Part shown: positions 8,667-18,200 of the stretch, piece after piece
How the letters are laid out: every line of letters begins with the position of its first letter
Numbering within the stretch: position 1 is the stretch's first letter
From: DAOTXR01 sp034435375
GTDB taxonomy: Bacteria; Chloroflexota; Anaerolineae; Aggregatilineales; UBA3940
Direction: 5' to 3'
Assembly: GCA_034435375.1 (NCBI GenBank)
Contig: DAOTXR010000080.1
Span: 120,550 to 184,549 of the forward strand
Length of the DNA: 64,000 nucleotides
Notes under the pieces: model-generated
Told to the model about the DNA's origin: nothing
What the model saw: only the letters and a program-made list of their open reading frames with translations
Databases searched by the model: none
Program-made: the position numbers and the translations under genes

Positions 8667-9896
8667 TCAATCTGTAAATGCCTTGAAGATCAGCACTGAG
8701 TTGTGTCCTCCGAAGCCAAAAGAATTGCTCATGGCGACCGAGACAGCTGTCTCACGAGCTTGGTTGGGCACATAGTCCAGGTCGCATGACGGGTCGCGCT
8801 CACTGTAGTTGATTGTCGGTGGCACCACACTGTCACGAATGGCCTGGACGCAGAACATGGCTTCCAAGGCCCCAGTCGCACCCATCATGTGGCCTGTCAT
8901 GCTCTTTGTTGAACTGACAGGGATGCGGTATGCAGTATGGCCCAGAGCAAGCTTGAGGGCAGCCGTCTCAGCAGCGTCGTTAAGGGGGGTGCCAGTGCCG
9001 TGGGCATTGATATAGCCAATGTCTTCTGGGGTGACGTGTGCGTCCTCCATGGCTTGCCGGATGGCGATAGCGCTTCCCGATCCATCTTCTGTCGGCGCAG
9101 TGATGTGATAGGCATCTGCTGAAACGCCATATCCCACCAGCTCGGCGATTATTTCTGCTCCCCGCGAGCGGGCAAATGACAAGCTCTCTAGTACAAGCAC
9201 TGCAGCGCCCTCGCCCATCACCAAGCCATCGCGGTTGGCGCTGAATGGGGAGGGAGTGCATGTGGTTCGGCTTGTGTATGCGCCGATCCGGACGAATCCG
9301 CCCACTCCAAAGGCTGTGATGCCTGCCTCTGCCCCGCCAGACACGATGGCGTCAGCCATGCCTGTGCGGATCAATTGCATAGCAATGCCTATCCCATCCG
9401 TAGCCGAGGCGCAGGCCGAAGTCACGCATAACGCAGGCCCACGAATGCCATGGGCGATGCTGATGGTGCTGGATGCGCCGTTGGTCATGATGCGCGGTAT
9501 GGCAAATGGGCTGAGCCGCCGCGGCCCCTCTGTGATCAGCACTGTCACCTGATCCACAATTGTCTCGAGACCTCCCACGCCGCTGCTGACCACTACTCCG
9601 ATCCGTGTGCTGTTTTCCTCCGTGATCTCTAGGCCGCTGTGTGCCAGCGCCTCGTTGGCGGCGGCGTTTGCCAGCCATTCAAAGCGATCCTGGCGGCGAA
9701 CCTCACGTCGGTCAAGGACGGTTTCGGGATCAAAACCCTTGACCTCAGCTGCCACTGAGACAGGAAAATCAGTGACATCAAATAGCGTAATTGGCCCAAC
9801 ACCGGACTGCCCTCTGACGGCAGCCTGCCAACTTTCCTCTGCTGTGTGACCTAATGGAGTCACTGCCCCTAGCCCTGTGACGACGACGCGCTGCAT
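8667..9896 (-). CDS. fabF: Beta-ketoacyl-ACP synthase II
   Basis: FabF condenses malonyl-ACP with acyl-ACP in cytosolic fatty-acid elongation. The 409-residue protein shows the thiolase fold and the Cys-His-His triad: the nucleophile in 'TSACASATDG', His in 'NAHGTGTPLND', and His in 'KSMTGHMMGATGA'. The C-terminal 'NSFGFGGHNSVLIF' is also typical. ATG 9896 follows AAGGAGG. It heads the fabF-rnc-rmlD-like unit. The 244 bases upstream (9897-10140) separate it from the moaDE gene and hold no convincing gene. Confidence 0.97.
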   Translation of the reverse strand: MQRVVVTGLGAVTPLGHTAEESWQAAVRGQSGVGPITLFDVTDFPVSVAAEVKGFDPETVLDRREVRRQDRFEWLANAAANEALAHSGLEITEENSTRIGVVVSSGVGGLETIVDQVTVLITEGPRRLSPFAIPRIMTNGASSTISIAHGIRGPALCVTSACASATDGIGIAMQLIRTGMADAIVSGGAEAGITAFGVGGFVRIGAYTSRTTCTPSPFSANRDGLVMGEGAAVLVLESLSFARSRGAEIIAELVGYGVSADAYHITAPTEDGSGSAIAIRQAMEDAHVTPEDIGYINAHGTGTPLNDAAETAALKLALGHTAYRIPVSSTKSMTGHMMGATGALEAMFCVQAIRDSVVPPTINYSERDPSCDLDYVPNQARETAVSVAMSNSFGFGGHNSVLIFKAFTD

Positions 9897-10140
9897 AGGC
9901 AGAACCTCCTTCTTGTTCTCGAATATGACATGCTTTGAGTGATATCAATATGGTGTTTGCAAGAGACTGACATCGGAGATACTGACTCGCATAGAAGTTT
10001 GGGTTGTTCCAATATTGCTGCCAATTACGCCTGCATTCCGCGTGGATTCGTCCCGACTGGTGAAGCTCGTGCCACTTCATCCAAGGTTGGTAGCTGGTCC
10101 AGGGCCTTAAGCCGTGTGGTTTATCCATTGCGTTCAATGT

Positions 10141-10857
10141 CTATTTCAGAGTGTCCTCCGGGGTAGGATGGTAATGTCCTTCAACCCATGTGGTGCCGCT
10201 TGGTCCCACCTCCTTCTTCCACACCGGCACGATCTCTTTAAGCCGATCTACGCCATACAGCGCTGCTTCGAAGATGCCATCTCGCCGATGCGCCGACGCA
10301 CATGCAACCAATACAGTCACTTCACCCGCAACCAACCTACCGATACGCTGCACGATGGCAATTCCTTGCACTAACGGGAAGCGTTCGCGGATCTCCCGCG
10401 CCACCTGTTGCAGTTTCTTCTCTGCCATGGGGCTGTATGCTTCGTAGATCAAGTGATCGGTGTGAATCTGGCCCCGAGTCAGACTTCGCACAGCACCAGT
10501 GAATGTGCATATTGCCCCTGTCTCAGGTCGCGTAATGGTTGCGATGATCGCGTCAATATCCAGTTCGTCTTCAGTGATGGCGAAGTACTCTGGCCAGGTG
10601 TTGTCGTTGCCTCCACTAACCGGCGGGAATAGCGCTACTTCGTCGCCATCGCCAAGTATGTGCTCTCCAAAGACGTACTCGTGGTTTACCGCGACAATCG
10701 CTGTGGGGAGGGCAGGAGCAGTGGCTGGGAACATGTCCGCAATCTGATCAAGCAATGCTGGAACTGTAGCTGCAGTGTCTGGGAGCTTGATGCGAGCCGA
10801 TTCAAGACCGGCCCGGTCGCGCAAGGTCGCAAAGAAGCGAACGGTGACTTCTACCAT
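10141..10857 (-). CDS. moaDE: MoaD-MoaE fusion: molybdopterin synthase small and large subunits in one chain
   Basis: Residues 1-~82 are a ubiquitin-like MoaD domain ending in the diagnostic Gly-Gly (FPPVSGG). A short linker leads into a MoaE domain (about 95-230) with 'CTFTGAVR', 'YEAYSPMA', 'VQRIGRL' and 'PVWKKE'. Together they form molybdopterin synthase, which adds dithiolene sulfur to cPMP. In working MoaD the Gly-Gly must be a free C-terminus to carry thiocarboxylate. A fusion of this kind (compare mycobacterial MoaX) therefore implies cleavage after Gly-Gly. The start chosen is ATG 10857, one base after the moaC stop (translational coupling); the frame is open to 10890. Confidence 0.93.
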   Translation of the reverse strand: MVEVTVRFFATLRDRAGLESARIKLPDTAATVPALLDQIADMFPATAPALPTAIVAVNHEYVFGEHILGDGDEVALFPPVSGGNDNTWPEYFAITEDELDIDAIIATITRPETGAICTFTGAVRSLTRGQIHTDHLIYEAYSPMAEKKLQQVAREIRERFPLVQGIAIVQRIGRLVAGEVTVLVACASAHRRDGIFEAALYGVDRLKEIVPVWKKEVGPSGTTWVEGHYHPTPEDTLK

Positions 10858-10858
10858 C

Positions 10859-11335
10859 CTAATCCTGCACAATGTCTCCTGACTGACCACCGCGCTTTTC
10901 GACCAGACGTATGGCCTCTATTCTCATGGTGTGGTCGACGGATTTGGCCATATCATAAATGGTCAACGCGGCAACGGATACCGCCGTGAGCGCCTCCATT
11001 TCGACACCTGTCTTGCTGACGGTGCTTACCTGGGCCTCGATCAGTACATGTGATTGCTCCTCATCAATTGTCAAGTCTACTGCAATATGGGTAAGCTGGA
11101 GGGGATGACACAACGGGATCAAATCGGCAGTGCGCTTGGCTGCCATCATGCCTGCAATGCGGGCCACCGCCAGCGCATCGCCTTTCTTGAGCGTGCCCTC
11201 GCGAATAAACCTGATCGTTTCAGGCTGCATCGCAACGCTCCCACGGGCAATAGCTACGCGCTGTGTGTCGGGTTTGTGGCTTACATTGACCATGACTGCG
11301 CGTCCAGCTTCGTCCAGGTGTGTCAGCTTGCTCAA
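10859..11335 (-). CDS. moaC: Cyclic pyranopterin monophosphate synthase
   Basis: MoaC converts the MoaA product (3',8-cH2GTP) to cPMP in molybdenum-cofactor synthesis. The 158-residue protein has the family motifs 'MVNVSHKPDTQRVA', 'LIPLCHPLQLT', 'VEMEALTAVSVAALTIYDM' and the Lys-Ser pair in 'MAKSVD'. Length is normal. It is followed with one base spacing by the MoaD-MoaE fusion. A moaA gene is not in the window. It has its own promoter at 11385-11413, back to back with that of ftsY. Confidence 0.97.
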   Translation of the reverse strand: MSKLTHLDEAGRAVMVNVSHKPDTQRVAIARGSVAMQPETIRFIREGTLKKGDALAVARIAGMMAAKRTADLIPLCHPLQLTHIAVDLTIDEEQSHVLIEAQVSTVSKTGVEMEALTAVSVAALTIYDMAKSVDHTMRIEAIRLVEKRGGQSGDIVQD

Positions 11336-11384
11336 ATGACCTGCTGCCCCCTACCGTGCATTGGCTTGACGTCCTTTGAAATCG

Positions 11385-11413
11385 ATTATAGCCAGAGGCC
11401 CATGTCCCGACAA
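11385..11413 (-). promoter_or_regulatory. moaC-moaDE promoter
   Basis: On the minus strand: TTGTCG (11413-11408), a 17-base spacer, then TATAAT (11390-11385). The predicted transcription start is about 45 bases upstream of the moaC ATG. Confidence 0.75.
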
Positions 11414-11442
11414 TCGTGACTGCGATCATGTAGGGGATGTGC

Positions 11443-11448
11443 TATAAT
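11443..11448 (+). promoter_or_regulatory. ftsY -10 box
   Basis: TATAAT preceded by TGC gives a TGn extended -10 element, about 46 bases before the chosen ftsY ATG. No good -35 is visible, which is usual for extended -10 promoters. The same TGCTATAAT string is present at both tRNA promoters in this window. Confidence 0.65.
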
Positions 11449-11493
11449 CGCTCCATTGCCAGATACAGCCCAGTTCGGCTGAAGAGAGCATCC

Positions 11494-12390
11494 ATGTTCC
11501 GCGTCTCGCTGCAGCGCACTCGGCAAGCCTTTTTTGGCCGTATCGCATCCCTGTTAGGAGCTACACAGCTTGGCCCTGACACTTGGGAGGACCTCGAAGC
11601 GTTGCTGATCCAGGCAGATGTAGGTGTTGACTTAGCGCTTAGAGTGACGGAAACATTGCAAGCGCGGGTACGCGAGCAGGGCTTGACCACCCGGGCGCAG
11701 CTTGAAGAGGCCCTGAAACGTGTTCTACTAGACCTGCTGCCTGCTGATGTTCCTTCGGCTGTGAATGGATCCCGGCTTTTAACAATTATCCTGATAGTGG
11801 GGGTCAACGGCTCCGGCAAGACCACAACCATTGCCAAGTTGTCACACCGACTGACGGGTGAAGGTTGGCGAGTTATTGTGGCCGCGGCAGATACGTTCCG
11901 TGCCGCGGCTATTGAGCAGCTGCAGGCATGGGGTGAGCGTGTGGGTGTGCCGGTGATTGCTGGACAGCCGGGAGGCGATCCGGGTGCGGTTACATATGAC
12001 GCCATCCGGGCTGCCCGTGCTCGTGGCCATGACCTGCTGATCGTCGATACAGCGGGCCGTCTGCATACTAAATATAACCTGATGGAAGAACTGAAAAAGG
12101 TCCGTCGTGTGTGTGAGAAGAATGTCCACGACGCTCCGCATGAGGTCTGGCTCGTCCTGGACGGCACGACGGGCCAGAATGCGCTTCAACAGGCACGGCA
12201 CTTCAAGGATGCAGTTGGGGTGACTGGTGTGATTGTCACCAAGCTTGACAGTACTGCGCGTGGAGGGATGGTGTTTGCGATTGGCAGTGAGCTTGGCCTT
12301 CCGGTACGTTACTTGGGGACAGGGGAGGGTTTGGACGATCTGGTTCCCTTCGATGCACATGCCTTTGTGGATGGCCTTTTTGAAAACTGA
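11494..12390 (+). CDS. ftsY: Signal recognition particle receptor FtsY
   Basis: FtsY is the membrane-associated SRP receptor GTPase that docks ribosome-nascent-chain complexes at the Sec translocon. The 298-residue protein is the NG core only. It starts with a short N domain ('WEDLEALLIQADVG') and has G1 GVNGSGKTT, 'DTFRAAAIEQLQ', G3 DTAGR, G4 TKLDS and the closing 'YLGTGEGLDDL'. The acidic A domain of E. coli FtsY is absent, as in many bacteria. ATG 11494 is chosen because upstream codons overlap the TATAAT box. prfB follows 30 bases downstream. Confidence 0.96.
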   Translation: MFRVSLQRTRQAFFGRIASLLGATQLGPDTWEDLEALLIQADVGVDLALRVTETLQARVREQGLTTRAQLEEALKRVLLDLLPADVPSAVNGSRLLTIILIVGVNGSGKTTTIAKLSHRLTGEGWRVIVAAADTFRAAAIEQLQAWGERVGVPVIAGQPGGDPGAVTYDAIRAARARGHDLLIVDTAGRLHTKYNLMEELKKVRRVCEKNVHDAPHEVWLVLDGTTGQNALQQARHFKDAVGVTGVIVTKLDSTARGGMVFAIGSELGLPVRYLGTGEGLDDLVPFDAHAFVDGLFEN

Positions 12391-12420
12391 TTCTGTGAGC
12401 AGAGGGTGGGATCACGATTT

Positions 12421-13501
12421 ATGGATGATATCATTGGTGTGCTAAACGAAATTCAGGAACGTGCTCAGAACCTGATGGAGCGCCTTTGACCTGGCTGGGA
12501 AACAGGCTGAACTGGCTCGAATCGACGAGCAGGCCGCCATGCCGGGTTTCTGGGACAACGTTCGTGCTGCTCAAGAGACGATGCAGCGTGCTTCGCGCCT
12601 GCGTGCTGAGGTTGACCAGTGGAAGGCGATTGTTCAACATATTGATGACGCGCTTGAGCTGGCCCGCCTGAATGATGAGGAACTTCGTGCGGATCTGGAG
12701 GTTGAAGTCGATAATCTGGCGCAGGCTGTCGAGCGGATGGAGTTCGCAACTTACCTTTCGGGCGAATACGACCGCGAAGATGCTATTTTAGCCATCCATG
12801 CCGGCACAGGGGGCGTGGACGCAATGGACTGGGCCGAGATGCTGGAGCGCATGTATCTGCGCTGGGCTGAACTTTCCGGTTACCAGGTTGAGATCCTCGA
12901 CCGTAGCCCTGGAGATGAAGTTGGTGTGAAAAGCGTGACGATGGCAATCAGCGGCGAGTGGGTCTACGGCTACCTCCGATCCGAGCGTGGTGTGCACCGC
13001 TTGGTCCGCCTCTCGCCATTTGATTCGGCGCACCGCCGTCACACGTCGTTTGCACTGGTCGAAGTGTGGCCAGACATTCATGGTGAGATTGAGGTCAAAA
13101 TCAATCCCAACGACCTGACCATCGAGACCTATCGCTCCAGCGGGGCGGGGGGACAGCACGTCCAGAAAAATGAGACTGCTGTGCGCATCACCCACAAGCC
13201 AACTGGCATCGTTGTTACATGCCAGAATGAACGTTCACTTACCCAGAACCGAGAGAGCGCACTCCGTGTGTTGCGTGCTCGTCTTTGGGAGATCGAGCAG
13301 TCTAAGGTGGCTGCTGAACGTGCGGAACTTAAGGGTGAGTATGTTGATGCCAACTTTGGCAACCAGATCCGATCCTATGTTCTGCACCCATACCAGATGG
13401 TCAAGGATCACCGCACTGATTATGAGACTGCCAACACCAGCGCTGTCCTTAATGGTCGTCTGAATGAGTTCATGGAGGCCTATTTGCGCCATATGCAGTA
13501 A
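12421..13501 (+). CDS. prfB: Peptide chain release factor 2 (programmed +1 frameshift)
   Basis: RF2 ends translation at UAA and UGA. The gene is in two frames: 22 codons from ATG 12421 to CTT TGA C at 12484-12490, then a +1 shift to GAC (12488) and on to the stop at 13501, giving about 359 residues. The second frame carries the stop-codon recognition motif SPF ('RLSPFDSAHRR'), which marks RF2 rather than RF1. It also carries the peptide-release motif GGQ in 'SSGAGGQHVQKNE'. Reading the long frame alone would give a false start at 12539 and lose the N-terminus. It lies directly downstream of ftsY, probably on the same message. Confidence 0.95.
12477..12490 (+). promoter_or_regulatory. prfB programmed frameshift site
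   Basis: The slippery string CTT TGA C is at 12484-12490. An internal Shine-Dalgarno-like GGAG (12477-12480) lies three bases before CTT, the spacing seen in E. coli prfB. An in-frame UGA read slowly by RF2 itself gives autoregulation. Confidence 0.9.
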
Positions 13502-13545
13502 AGCTGAGTCTGTGCCTATGTGGGATTGTATGTACGGGAGGACCT

Positions 13546-14904
13546 ATGATCAGCAAAAAGGTAGGGAAGTCTAAGAAACCGCCTCATGGAGGCGGGCCTA
13601 AGCCCAAGCCGCCCTCCTCTCCAGGCTCGTTTGGGGGTGGACCGAAGCCGAAATCGCCGACGCCTCCAGCCAAGCCTGGTGGTTCGTCTGGCTCGTTCCA
13701 ACGCAGACCGACGACACCTCCACCTGCTAAGCCCAAATCGCCGCAGCCTGCCAAGCCAGCCCAGCCAGTGCGGTCGGTCCCCCCTCCGACGGTGCGCCCT
13801 CCAGCAGGCAGTGTGCCTGGTGGGGCTGCAATGGGCGCTGCCGTCGGAGGCTCGATGGACACAGATCTTTCAGAGCGAGTCCAGGGACTCGATGGCCAGT
13901 TGAGTGCACTCAACGACCGAGTAGCAATGGTCAATCCCCGCCGCGCTGTTGAAGAGTTAGATCAAGGTATTGCAGATCTTGCCGAGAAGTTGCTCAGCAT
14001 TCGTGAGCGGGGATACCGCTTTAAGAACTACTTGGAACGCAAGGTTGAGATGCTCCGTACCAAGTGGCAGGAGGCCGAACCTGCGATCCGACGTGAGCTT
14101 GAAATGGTCGAAAGTCAGCTTGTGCCAATGTATAGCGGTCTGTCGCAACGTTTGAGTAGCCTGATGCGAACAGAAGCCGGGGGTCAGGCAGACGCGCTGG
14201 AACGTGACATCGATGACTTGAGCGCGCGTGTCGCAGTTGCAGAAGAGAGTATTGAGGCAGCCTACGGCGCTGTTCGACAGACGTTCTATCAGACACGGCA
14301 GCAGGTCGATCAGGTCGTATGGCTGATCGACGAGCTTGATCGCTCGTCGTTTGAGTTGTTAGCTAATGAGAATCCGATCCAGGCTGTACCGGCTAAGTGG
14401 TGGCGTGACGGCAATGACAAGGGGCCGGAAGGTAATCTCTACCTGACTGATCAGCGCCTGTTGTTCGAGCAGAAAGAGAAAGTTGCTACTAAGAAGGTAC
14501 TGTTTATCACAACCGAGTCGGAGCTGATTCAGCAGCTTGTGCTGGCGACCTCTGTCACATCAATCCAGACTGTCAAACCCAGCAGGCGTGGCATTGGTGG
14601 GCATCAAGATCATCTTGACATCGATTTCAGTTCTGGAGACTATGTTAACGCGCACTTTCATCTCCAAGGTCAGGATTGTGAAGAATGGGTTGCTCTGATT
14701 AAGCGTGTCCTGAATGGCGAGATCCAGCGCGAACGTTACTATGCTGAAGGCGAGGATGCCACTGCGGCCCAGCAGGTGCTTGAGGAGACGCTTGCTGCCG
14801 CCCCAACCCGGTGCCAAGCGTGCGGTGCCCCCCTTGACGAGGAGATCGTTCGCGGTCAACATCAGATACAATGTGAATACTGTGGCACAGTCATGCGCTG
14901 GTAG
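13546..14904 (+). CDS. Proline-rich / coiled-coil protein with GRAM-like domain and C-terminal zinc ribbon
   Basis: I do not know a named family for the whole 452-residue chain. It starts with ~100 residues rich in Pro, Lys and Gly, probably disordered. A long helical or coiled-coil segment follows (about 105-265). Next is a beta-rich GRAM/PH-like stretch (about 280-395) with the typical turn 'GNLYLTDQRLLFEQ'. A zinc ribbon closes it (C-x2-C ... C-x2-C: 'CQACGA' and 'CEYCGT'). There is no signal peptide or transmembrane helix, so it should be cytosolic or peripheral. ATG 13546 follows GGGAGGA. It lies between prfB and rpoC with a hairpin after it. Confidence 0.75.
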   Translation: MISKKVGKSKKPPHGGGPKPKPPSSPGSFGGGPKPKSPTPPAKPGGSSGSFQRRPTTPPPAKPKSPQPAKPAQPVRSVPPPTVRPPAGSVPGGAAMGAAVGGSMDTDLSERVQGLDGQLSALNDRVAMVNPRRAVEELDQGIADLAEKLLSIRERGYRFKNYLERKVEMLRTKWQEAEPAIRRELEMVESQLVPMYSGLSQRLSSLMRTEAGGQADALERDIDDLSARVAVAEESIEAAYGAVRQTFYQTRQQVDQVVWLIDELDRSSFELLANENPIQAVPAKWWRDGNDKGPEGNLYLTDQRLLFEQKEKVATKKVLFITTESELIQQLVLATSVTSIQTVKPSRRGIGGHQDHLDIDFSSGDYVNAHFHLQGQDCEEWVALIKRVLNGEIQRERYYAEGEDATAAQQVLEETLAAAPTRCQACGAPLDEEIVRGQHQIQCEYCGTVMRW

Positions 14905-14925
14905 ACGGATAATCGAGATGGTAGT

Positions 14926-14948
14926 GGTGCCGGGAAGCCCCCGGCACC
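14926..14948 (+). terminator. Hairpin downstream of the zinc-ribbon gene
   Basis: A 9-bp perfect stem (GGTGCCGGG / CCCGGCACC) has a 5-base loop 22 bases after the stop codon. No T run follows, so it is either a Rho-assisted terminator or a 3' end stabiliser. Confidence 0.5.
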
Positions 14949-15004
14949 GTGTGATCTGAGTTGGCCAGAACCTACAAGCCCCGAATTTTGAAGAAAAAAT
15001 TTGC

Positions 15005-15034
15005 TTGACAAGTCTCCGGGAGGTATATTACAAT
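15005..15034 (+). promoter_or_regulatory. rpoC promoter
   Basis: A consensus -35 TTGACA (15005-15010), 18-base spacer and TACAAT (15029-15034). Transcription should start near 15041, so rpoC is transcribed on its own and not as the tail of an rpoB message. Confidence 0.75.
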
Positions 15035-15040
15035 AGCGGA

Positions 15041-15229
15041 TTGCGAATTGACAGGGGCTTCTGGATCTTTGGCTCTCCGAGCCAGACAGCCTAATGGGTG
15101 GATTTGAAACCGGAAAGTGAATACCACATCCTCAGCCACTTCCAGACGCGCCGGGAGATAATGCCCGTGCGCCATTTGTGTTTCCTCGACGACGGCGTGA
15201 GGATAGGCGTATGATTGAGGAGGGTGTAC
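15041..15229 (+). promoter_or_regulatory. Long 5' leader of rpoC
   Basis: About 190 bases lie between the predicted transcription start and the rpoC start codon. No gene is visible in it. It ends in a strong ribosome binding site AGGAGGG (15218-15224). It could hold an autoregulatory structure, but I recognise no known leader family. Confidence 0.35.
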
Positions 15230-18200
15230 GTGGTTCACAGTCGGATGCAGGACACGACAGGGTTGGAGGCAAAAGACTTCAGGGCGCTGCGAGTCAGCCT
15301 CGCCTCGCCAGAACAGATCAGATCGTGGTCGTATGGGGAGGTCACTAAACCAGAGACAATCAATTATCGCCGTCTGCGTCCGGAAAAGGATGGCCTCTTC
15401 TGTGAAGCCATCTTTGGCCCCACGCGTGACTGGCAGTGCTACTGTGGCAAGTACAAGAATGTCCGATACAAGGGTTTGACGTGCGACAAGTGCGGGGTTG
15501 AGATCACCCGTTCGTCGGTGCGCCGTGAGCGTATGGGTCATATTGAGCTGGCGGCGCCTGTAGCGCATGTATGGTATACACGTCGTGTTCCCAGCTATCT
15601 TGGCCTCTTGCTCGATGTGTCGCGGCGCAACCTGGATCGCGTGCTCTACTTCGCTCAATATGTGATCACCAACGTTGACGAAGATGCTCGCCAGAAAGCT
15701 CTCAAGCGTCTCTCGGAGGAGTTGAGCACTCAAGCTGATGCTATTCGAGCGGAAGCTGAGGCGCAGATCCGCACGGTTGAGGAAGCCCGCGATGCAGCCC
15801 TGGCCCAGATCGATGAGCGTCAGAGCGCGGTCGTGTCGCAGTTTGATGAGGAACTGTCGTCTCGCACTGATGCCCTGATGCATTCGGCCCAACTTCTTCA
15901 GAAGGAGCTGGAAGACAAGACTGGTGTCAAGGTTCGCAAGACCATTGTCTTCGAGCCGACGGGCGATGTCATTGTGTCTGCGGGTGAAGTTGTCGGGCCA
16001 GAGCACATTGGGCGTGTCCAAGAGATTGCCGGTCCATTGCTCAGCGATCTCCAGGCTGAGGTCGAGGAACGGCGTAAAGATGCTCTGGTTGGGGATGCCG
16101 CCAGGCGAGAGGAGATCATTGCTGAGGCCGCTGAGCGGATTGCTGAGATCGAGGACGCGATGAATGTGCGCCTTGGTGAGGTGCAGCAAATCTACAATGA
16201 TCAGCGAGCCGAGATCGAGGCGCTTGAGCCCATGCAATTCCTGGGTGAGGCTCGCTATCGTGAGCTCAAGCAGAGATATGGCCAGGTTTTTAAGGCTGGG
16301 ATGGGTGCTGGTGCATTTTACGAAATCCTGCGTGCGCTTGACCTAGACAAGCTAAGCACTGAGCTTTGGCACGAGGTGCGCACTACCCGATCCAAGCAGC
16401 GCCGGAAGAAGGCTACCAAGCGTCTGCGTGTTGTCGAGTCGTTGCGTAAGAGTGGCAATCGCCCCGAGTGGATGATCTTGACGGTCCTGCCGGTTATTCC
16501 GCCCGATCTGCGTCCTATGGTGCAGTTGGACGGCGGTCGGTTTGCCACCTCTGACCTCAACGATTTGTATCGCCGCGTGATCAATCGCAACAATCGGCTC
16601 AAACGTCTGCTTGAGCTCGGCGCGCCAGATGTGATCGTCCGCAATGAGAAGCGCATGCTCCAGGAAGCCGTCGACAGTTTGATCGATAACAGCCAGCGGG
16701 GTAGGGCGCTCAGCCGACGCGGACGCCGTGAACTCAAGTCGCTGAGCGACATGCTCAAGGGTAAGAAAGGGCGTTTCCGTCGCAACCTGCTGGGCAAGCG
16801 CGTCGATTATTCAGGCCGTTCGGTGATCGTGATCGGTCCCAAGCTCAAACTGTATCAATGTGGTCTGCCCAAGACCATGGCCCTTGAGCTGTACCGGCCC
16901 TTTGTTATTAGCCGGCTTGTCAAGTACAACTATGCCTCGAATGTCAAGAGCGCCAAGCGCATCATTGAGCGAGAGAAGCCAGAGGTGTGGGAGGTTCTGG
17001 AGGAGGTTATCCAGGAGCGTCCTGTCCTGCTCAACCGTGCGCCGACGTTGCATCGTCTGGGCATCCAGGCTTTTGAGCCACTGCTGGTTGAGGGCAAGGC
17101 TATCCAGATACATCCCCTGGTCTGCACTGCTTTCAACGCCGACTTCGATGGCGACCAGATGGCTGTCCATGTGCCGCTTTCGGACAAGGCTGTGGAAGAG
17201 GCCCGTGAGCTGATGCTCAGCACCAAGAATCTACTCAAGCCGGCTGACGGTGCACCTATCGTGGGTCCCAGCAAGGACATGGTTCTGGGCATCTATTATC
17301 TAACAATGGAAAGGCCCGGGCGCGAGCTCGCCAAGCTCGACCCTAGCACTCTGCGGGCGTTCTATAATATCGATGAGGTAGAACTGGCGTTTTCTCTAGG
17401 TCAGCTGCATGTCCATACGCCTATCCGTATTCTGTGTGTATATGATGAGGGAGCACCGCTCGCCCAGCCCCTTGTCACTACGGTAGGACGCTGCATCTTC
17501 AACCGCATTCTGCCTGATGGACTGCGCTGGGTCAACGAGACGCTCGACAAAAAGGGTATCAATAAGCTGGTCGGCAGATGCTATACGCTGTTTGGCCCAG
17601 ATATCACAGTCGAGGTAGTGGATGCGATCAAGGATCTCGGCTTCCGCTATGCAACTCATTCTGGTGCATCCATTGCCATTAGTGACCTGACTATTCCTGA
17701 AGAGCGTGCGCCCATTCTAGAAGAAGCGACTCAGGCGGTGAACCAGATCGAACGCGAGTATCGCCGTGGCCTGCTTACTGAGGAGGAAAGGTACCAGGCG
17801 ACCATCAATGAGTGGACCAGCGCCAAGTCAAAGGTTGAACGGGCGGTCCGACGGACGCTCGATCCCTATAGCAGTGTGGCCATCATGGCGAATTCCGGTG
17901 CGACCAAAGGTGGCATGGGTCCTATCACCCAGTTGGCTGGTATGCGCGGTCTGATGGCTGACCCGTCGGGTCGCATTATTGACCTGCCTATTCGCAGCAA
18001 CTTCCGTATGGGGCTGACGGCGCTGGAATATTTCATCAGCACTCATGGCGCGCGCAAGGGGTTGGCGGACACCGCGCTTCGAACGGCTGACGCAGGCTAC
18101 CTCACTCGCCGTCTGGTGGATGTAGCGCAGGATATGATCATCAATGCCCACGATTGCGGTACCCAGGCCGGAATCTGGATCAGGCATCATGTGATTGAGC

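Noticed and set aside
11442..12167. 241-codon open frame antisense to ftsY
   Set aside because: Rich in Ser/Arg/Thr as typical mirror translation of a GTPase gene; no start signal.
12539..13501. Release factor gene starting at ATG 12539
   Set aside because: This would lose the RF2 N-terminus; the frameshift CTTTGAC and the upstream 22 codons explain the full gene.
14972..16237. 421-codon open frame antisense to the start of rpoC
   Set aside because: It lies wholly opposite the rpoC promoter, leader and N-terminus, has no recognisable domain, and arises from codon bias of the real gene.
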